The notes under the pieces are model-generated. The model did not search any database, had not been told where the DNA came from, and saw nothing but the letters and a program-made list of their open reading frames with translations. A stretch of 18,370 nt of DNA from the NCBI GenBank assembly GCA_030623035.1, contig JAUXFK010000022.1, positions 1 to 18,370 on the forward strand, read 5' to 3'. Origin of the DNA: Deltaproteobacteria bacterium (GTDB lineage Bacteria; Desulfobacterota; UBA8473). Made by a program: the position numbers and the translations under genes. This document shows positions 16,287 to 18,370 of this stretch, piece by piece. Within the stretch, counting starts at the first letter, position 1, and each line of letters begins with the position of its first letter.

Positions 16287-16763
16287 ATGAAAGAGAAAAA
16301 AAAGTTAAATACAAAAAGGTCTGAGAGGCGCAGGTATCCAAGAATAAATACCTTACTGGATGCAAGGTTTGTGATAGTCAGCAAGGGTATTGATAGGGAT
16401 TTTTCATCAAGTGTAATTCAGGCAAAAGCAATAAGTGTTTCTACAAGAGGAGTTTCTCTTAAGACCAATGTTGTCCAGATTGATGGTCTTCATATCGCTT
16501 CTTCTGTATCCGTTTCAGGAAAGAATACAATCCAACTGGAGATTGATTTACCGTCTTGTTCGAAGACGATAAATGCAGAGGCAGAGCTTAGATGGTATGA
16601 TCTTACCCCTGAAGACAATGAATTTCTCTATAATATGGGCTTGTCTTTTACAAAGCTAAATGAAGAGAATAGAGAAGCACTAAAACAATTTATAATTGAA
16701 GAGAAAAGAAAAGAAGAAAAACCCCGTCTTGGTTTTATTCGCAATTGGTTCTTTAGAAAATAA
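16287..16763 (+). CDS. PilZ-domain protein
   Basis: The 158-residue soluble protein has a basic N-terminus and a PilZ beta-barrel. The cyclic-di-GMP arginine motif RxxxR is R15-R16-Y17-P18-R19 in ERRRYPRI. The second motif, normally [D/N]xSxxG, reads S50-V-S52-T-R-G55, so the usual Asp/Asn is Ser. The barrel continues with IQLEIDLP and AEAELRWY...YNMGLSF, typical of PilZ, and ends in a charged helix. It would act as a c-di-GMP effector or adaptor, possibly for envelope or polysaccharide functions given its neighbours, but the partner is unknown. The ATG at 16287 has a distant GGAG (16271-16274). The stop codon is the first three bases of an 11-bp inverted repeat. Confidence 0.85.
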   Translation: MKEKKKLNTKRSERRRYPRINTLLDARFVIVSKGIDRDFSSSVIQAKAISVSTRGVSLKTNVVQIDGLHIASSVSVSGKNTIQLEIDLPSCSKTINAEAELRWYDLTPEDNEFLYNMGLSFTKLNEENREALKQFIIEEKRKEEKPRLGFIRNWFFRK

Positions 16764-16829
16764 CTGTTTCGGTAATTGTTTAGCCATCTTAAGGAGCTAA
16801 TGAGATTTTATGATTTGGCGAAACAGTTA
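16761..16829. repeat. 11-bp inverted repeat after the PilZ gene (possible decayed MITE)
   Basis: TAACTGTTTCG (16761-16771) and CGAAACAGTTA (16819-16829) are perfect inverses separated by 47 nt. One base further out, the right end reads GTAACTGTTTCG, resembling the GTAACAGTTTAG tip of the family II element just downstream. I found no target duplication, so mobility is not shown. A hairpin at the end of the transcript is the alternative. Confidence 0.55.
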
Positions 16830-16838
16830 CCTGCTTAG

Positions 16839-16895
16839 TTATTTGTGAAAGATATTAGAATTAAAATTGCCTGCCTTCACACAACTGGAAAACAA
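16839..16895. other. Unassigned spacer between inverted repeat and MITE
   Basis: Part of the 357-bp gap between the PilZ and transferase genes. I see no open frame, hairpin or promoter of note in this stretch; the rest of the gap is accounted for by the inverted repeat and the family II MITE. Confidence 0.4.
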
Positions 16896-16903
16896 GTATC
16901 TTT

Positions 16904-17090
16904 GTAACAGTTTAGCTTTTTGAAATTTTAGTTGCTAAGGCGGTGGTCAAATTTTAATCCGTGCAACTGTTTGAACATCTAAGTGAGTTAAGAAAGAACA
17001 GGGGGAGAGATGCGAGTTCTGCACGGGTTAAAATTTGATTGCCGTTGAAGCTTGGCGAGTGCTTTCTGTTTCATAAGGCTAAAATAATAC
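16904..17090 (-). mobile_element. MITE-like element, family II, long copy (187 bp)
   Basis: Ends are GTAACAGTTTAGC (plus strand, 16904 onward) and GTATTATTTTAGC (minus strand from 17090). Flanking direct repeats are GTATCTTT (16896-16903) and ATATCTTT (17091-17098), identical in 7 of 8 bases. Its outer portions match the element at 7801-7880 in the opposite orientation. Inside, TCAAATTTTAATCCGTGCA (16947-16965) and its inverse at 17020-17038 pair over 19 bp with one mismatch around a 54-nt loop. The internal block absent from the short copy contains most of this structure. It ends 30 bp before the start of the transferase gene. Confidence 0.83.
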
Positions 17091-17120
17091 ATATCTTTTA
17101 ATGGCTGAAAGGCATGAGAT

Positions 17121-18269
17121 TTGGAAGCATATAAAATAAGTTCAAATTTAATAAAGGCTTTCTATTTGGTAATCGTCTTCGTTCTTTTTGTTTTATTAGT
17201 GCCATACAGTAAAGGGCTGTTTTTCAAAGAGGGTTTCAGGTGGCTATATATCCTTCTTCTATCCTTTTGTCTTTCTTATACTTTAACCCCGATTGTAAGA
17301 CATTTTGCAAAAAAAAGGGGAGTTCTTGATTATCCAGACAGCAGAAAAATCCATCAGCAAGTTACTCCTCTGTTGGGAGGTATTCCTGTATATATTGCCT
17401 TTGTCGTAGCTGTCTGCAGCAATAATATCTTTACAAGACCATTATTGGGCATTTTGTCTGGTGGAATCCTGATATTTTTCGTAAGTGTAATAGACGATAT
17501 CTATGGGGTAAAGGCATGGATAAAACTACTTATCCAGATTTTAGCGACCCTAATAGTTATTAACTCCGGAATCATGCTAAACCTGTTTCCTAAGATCCCT
17601 TTAGGGGTGGAACTAAATGTTTTCTTAACGTTTTTATGGGTGATTGGTATTACCAATTCTTTCAACTTTTTCGATGGGATGGATGGCCTGGCTTCAGGTT
17701 TAGGTATAATTACAGCCTTTTTTATTGGGGTTGTCGCTTTTCAAACGAATCAGCCTTTCTTTGGCTGGATAGCTATTGCTATCGTAGGCAGTTGCATGGG
17801 ATTCTTGCCTTATAATCTCAGGATAAACAACCCTGCTACTATATTTTTGGGTGATGCTGGAAGCAATTTCTTAGGGTTTACTTTAGCATGCCTTGCCATA
17901 CTCGGTGAGTGGGCGGATAATAATCCGATCGTCTCCCTGGCGACTCCTTTACTTATTTTTTGGATATTCATTTTTGATATGGTCTATATAACGATAACAA
18001 GGATAGCCACTAAAAAGGTTAGGAATTTCAAGGAATGGATAGACTATGTGGGGAGGGATCATCTCCACCATCGCCTGGCCATGCTTTTAAATAGTGAAAA
18101 GCAAAGCGTTCTTTTTATCTTTTTGCTTTGTGTGTGTATGGGCATTGGTTCAATTGCGCTCCGTCATGCCAGTACTTTAGATGCATTCCTATTATTAGCC
18201 CAGGCGGCAATCATTGTCGGACTTGTAACCATACTGGATGTAAGGGGGAAAAGATCAAAACTAATTTGA
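17121..18269 (+). CDS. WecA/TagO-type polyprenyl-phosphate sugar-1-phosphate transferase
   Basis: Integral membrane enzyme of the polyprenyl-phosphate N-acetylhexosamine-1-phosphate transferase family. It moves a HexNAc-1-phosphate (GlcNAc-1-P in WecA) from UDP-sugar to undecaprenyl phosphate, starting a cell-surface glycan. The 382 residues form about 11 hydrophobic segments. Family motifs are DSRKIHQQVTPLLGG (73-87), the Mg2+-binding DD at 125-126, NSFNFFDGMDGLA (179-191), IFLGDAGS (241-248) and GRDHLHHRL (311-319). The HxHH motif separates WecA/TagO from MraY. An in-frame TGA at 17115 leaves TTG at 17121 as the earliest start, and the first in-frame ATG is far inside the protein. GAAAGG (17107-17112) could be the ribosome site. 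The upstream region has been displaced by a MITE. Confidence 0.93.
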   Translation: MEAYKISSNLIKAFYLVIVFVLFVLLVPYSKGLFFKEGFRWLYILLLSFCLSYTLTPIVRHFAKKRGVLDYPDSRKIHQQVTPLLGGIPVYIAFVVAVCSNNIFTRPLLGILSGGILIFFVSVIDDIYGVKAWIKLLIQILATLIVINSGIMLNLFPKIPLGVELNVFLTFLWVIGITNSFNFFDGMDGLASGLGIITAFFIGVVAFQTNQPFFGWIAIAIVGSCMGFLPYNLRINNPATIFLGDAGSNFLGFTLACLAILGEWADNNPIVSLATPLLIFWIFIFDMVYITITRIATKKVRNFKEWIDYVGRDHLHHRLAMLLNSEKQSVLFIFLLCVCMGIGSIALRHASTLDAFLLLAQAAIIVGLVTILDVRGKRSKLI

Positions 18270-18295
18270 AAGATAATAGGTTGACTTTTCAAATT
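18263..18295 (+). terminator. Possible weak AT-rich terminator
   Basis: AATTTGAAA (18263-18271), which overlaps the transferase stop codon, and TTTCAAATT (18287-18295) form a perfect 9-bp stem with a 15-nt loop. T-rich sequence follows. The stem has little G+C, so termination would be inefficient. TTGACT (18281-18286) within the loop could instead be a -35 for the next gene, but no well-spaced -10 follows. Confidence 0.22.
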
Positions 18296-18343
18296 TTATA
18301 ATTATTTTTATATAAGAAAAAACTATAAGAATTGGTGAATACT

Positions 18344-18370
18344 ATGAAAGATACAAAAGATAAAATACCC
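18344..18370 (+). CDS. Start of an unidentified gene, cut by the window end
   Basis: ATG at 18344 opens a frame of nine codons (MKDTKDKIP) to the window edge, with GGTGA (18334-18338) 5 nt upstream as a plausible ribosome site. It is too short to assign a family. Its position after the WecA-type gene makes an envelope or polysaccharide role possible, but that is only context. Confidence 0.35.

Noticed and set aside
16752..16838. Target duplication around the 11-bp inverted repeat after the PilZ gene
   Set aside because: Flanking octamers TTTAGAAA and CTGCTTAG do not match, so a recent insertion is not supported.

Overview
The window (about 40% G+C by eye) reads as a chromosomal segment of a Gram-negative bacterium. 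Nearly all genes lie on the plus strand. They are housekeeping genes: guanine nucleotide synthesis, replication, mismatch repair and cell-envelope functions. The gene set (DnaE, UPF0280 protein, HIT protein, LapA, MutS, TPR-AMIN-amidase, PilZ, WecA-type transferase) and the protein style suggest the old 'Deltaproteobacteria', Nitrospirota or a related uncultured lineage. That placement is inference from memory of families, not a computed phylogeny.

Layout. Positions 1-96 hold the N-terminus of a zinc-ribbon, IS1-type transposase-like protein on the minus strand, cut by the window edge. A good sigma70-type promoter at 178-206 then drives guaB (IMP dehydrogenase), guaA (GMP synthase) and dnaE (DNA polymerase III alpha); only 3 nt separate guaA from dnaE. 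Next come a UPF0280/ApbE-like protein, a YfcE-type phosphoesterase, a HIT-family hydrolase/phosphorylase, a LapA-like two-TM protein and mutS. After a 457-bp spacer come a UvrD/PcrA-like helicase, a secreted TPR-AMIN-amidase_3 murein amidase, a PilZ protein and, after a 357-bp spacer, a WecA/TagO-type polyprenyl-phosphate sugar-1-phosphate transferase. A further gene begins at 18344 and runs off the end.

The unusual content is in the spacers. I find four small palindromic non-coding mobile elements (MITE-like). Three are bounded by perfect 8-bp target duplications and one by an 8-bp duplication with a single mismatch. Family I (6798-7049 and 11995-12143) shares the terminal sequence GTAACT(T/A)CTCAA but has unrelated interiors. 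Family II (7801-7880 and 16904-17090) consists of two copies of one element in opposite orientation; the shorter lacks an internal 107-bp block. All four begin with GTA and duplicate 8 bp, which recalls IS66-family ends, so an IS66-like transposase elsewhere in the genome may move them. One copy sits exactly at the dnaE stop codon and splits what was a 3-nt junction with the next gene. Other spacer repeats are dRS3-like hairpins, a degenerate heptamer tandem array and a strong 10-bp hairpin ahead of the PilZ gene.

I see no CRISPR array, tRNA, rRNA, phage or defence system. The discovery value lies in the MITE families and how they have remodelled operon junctions.
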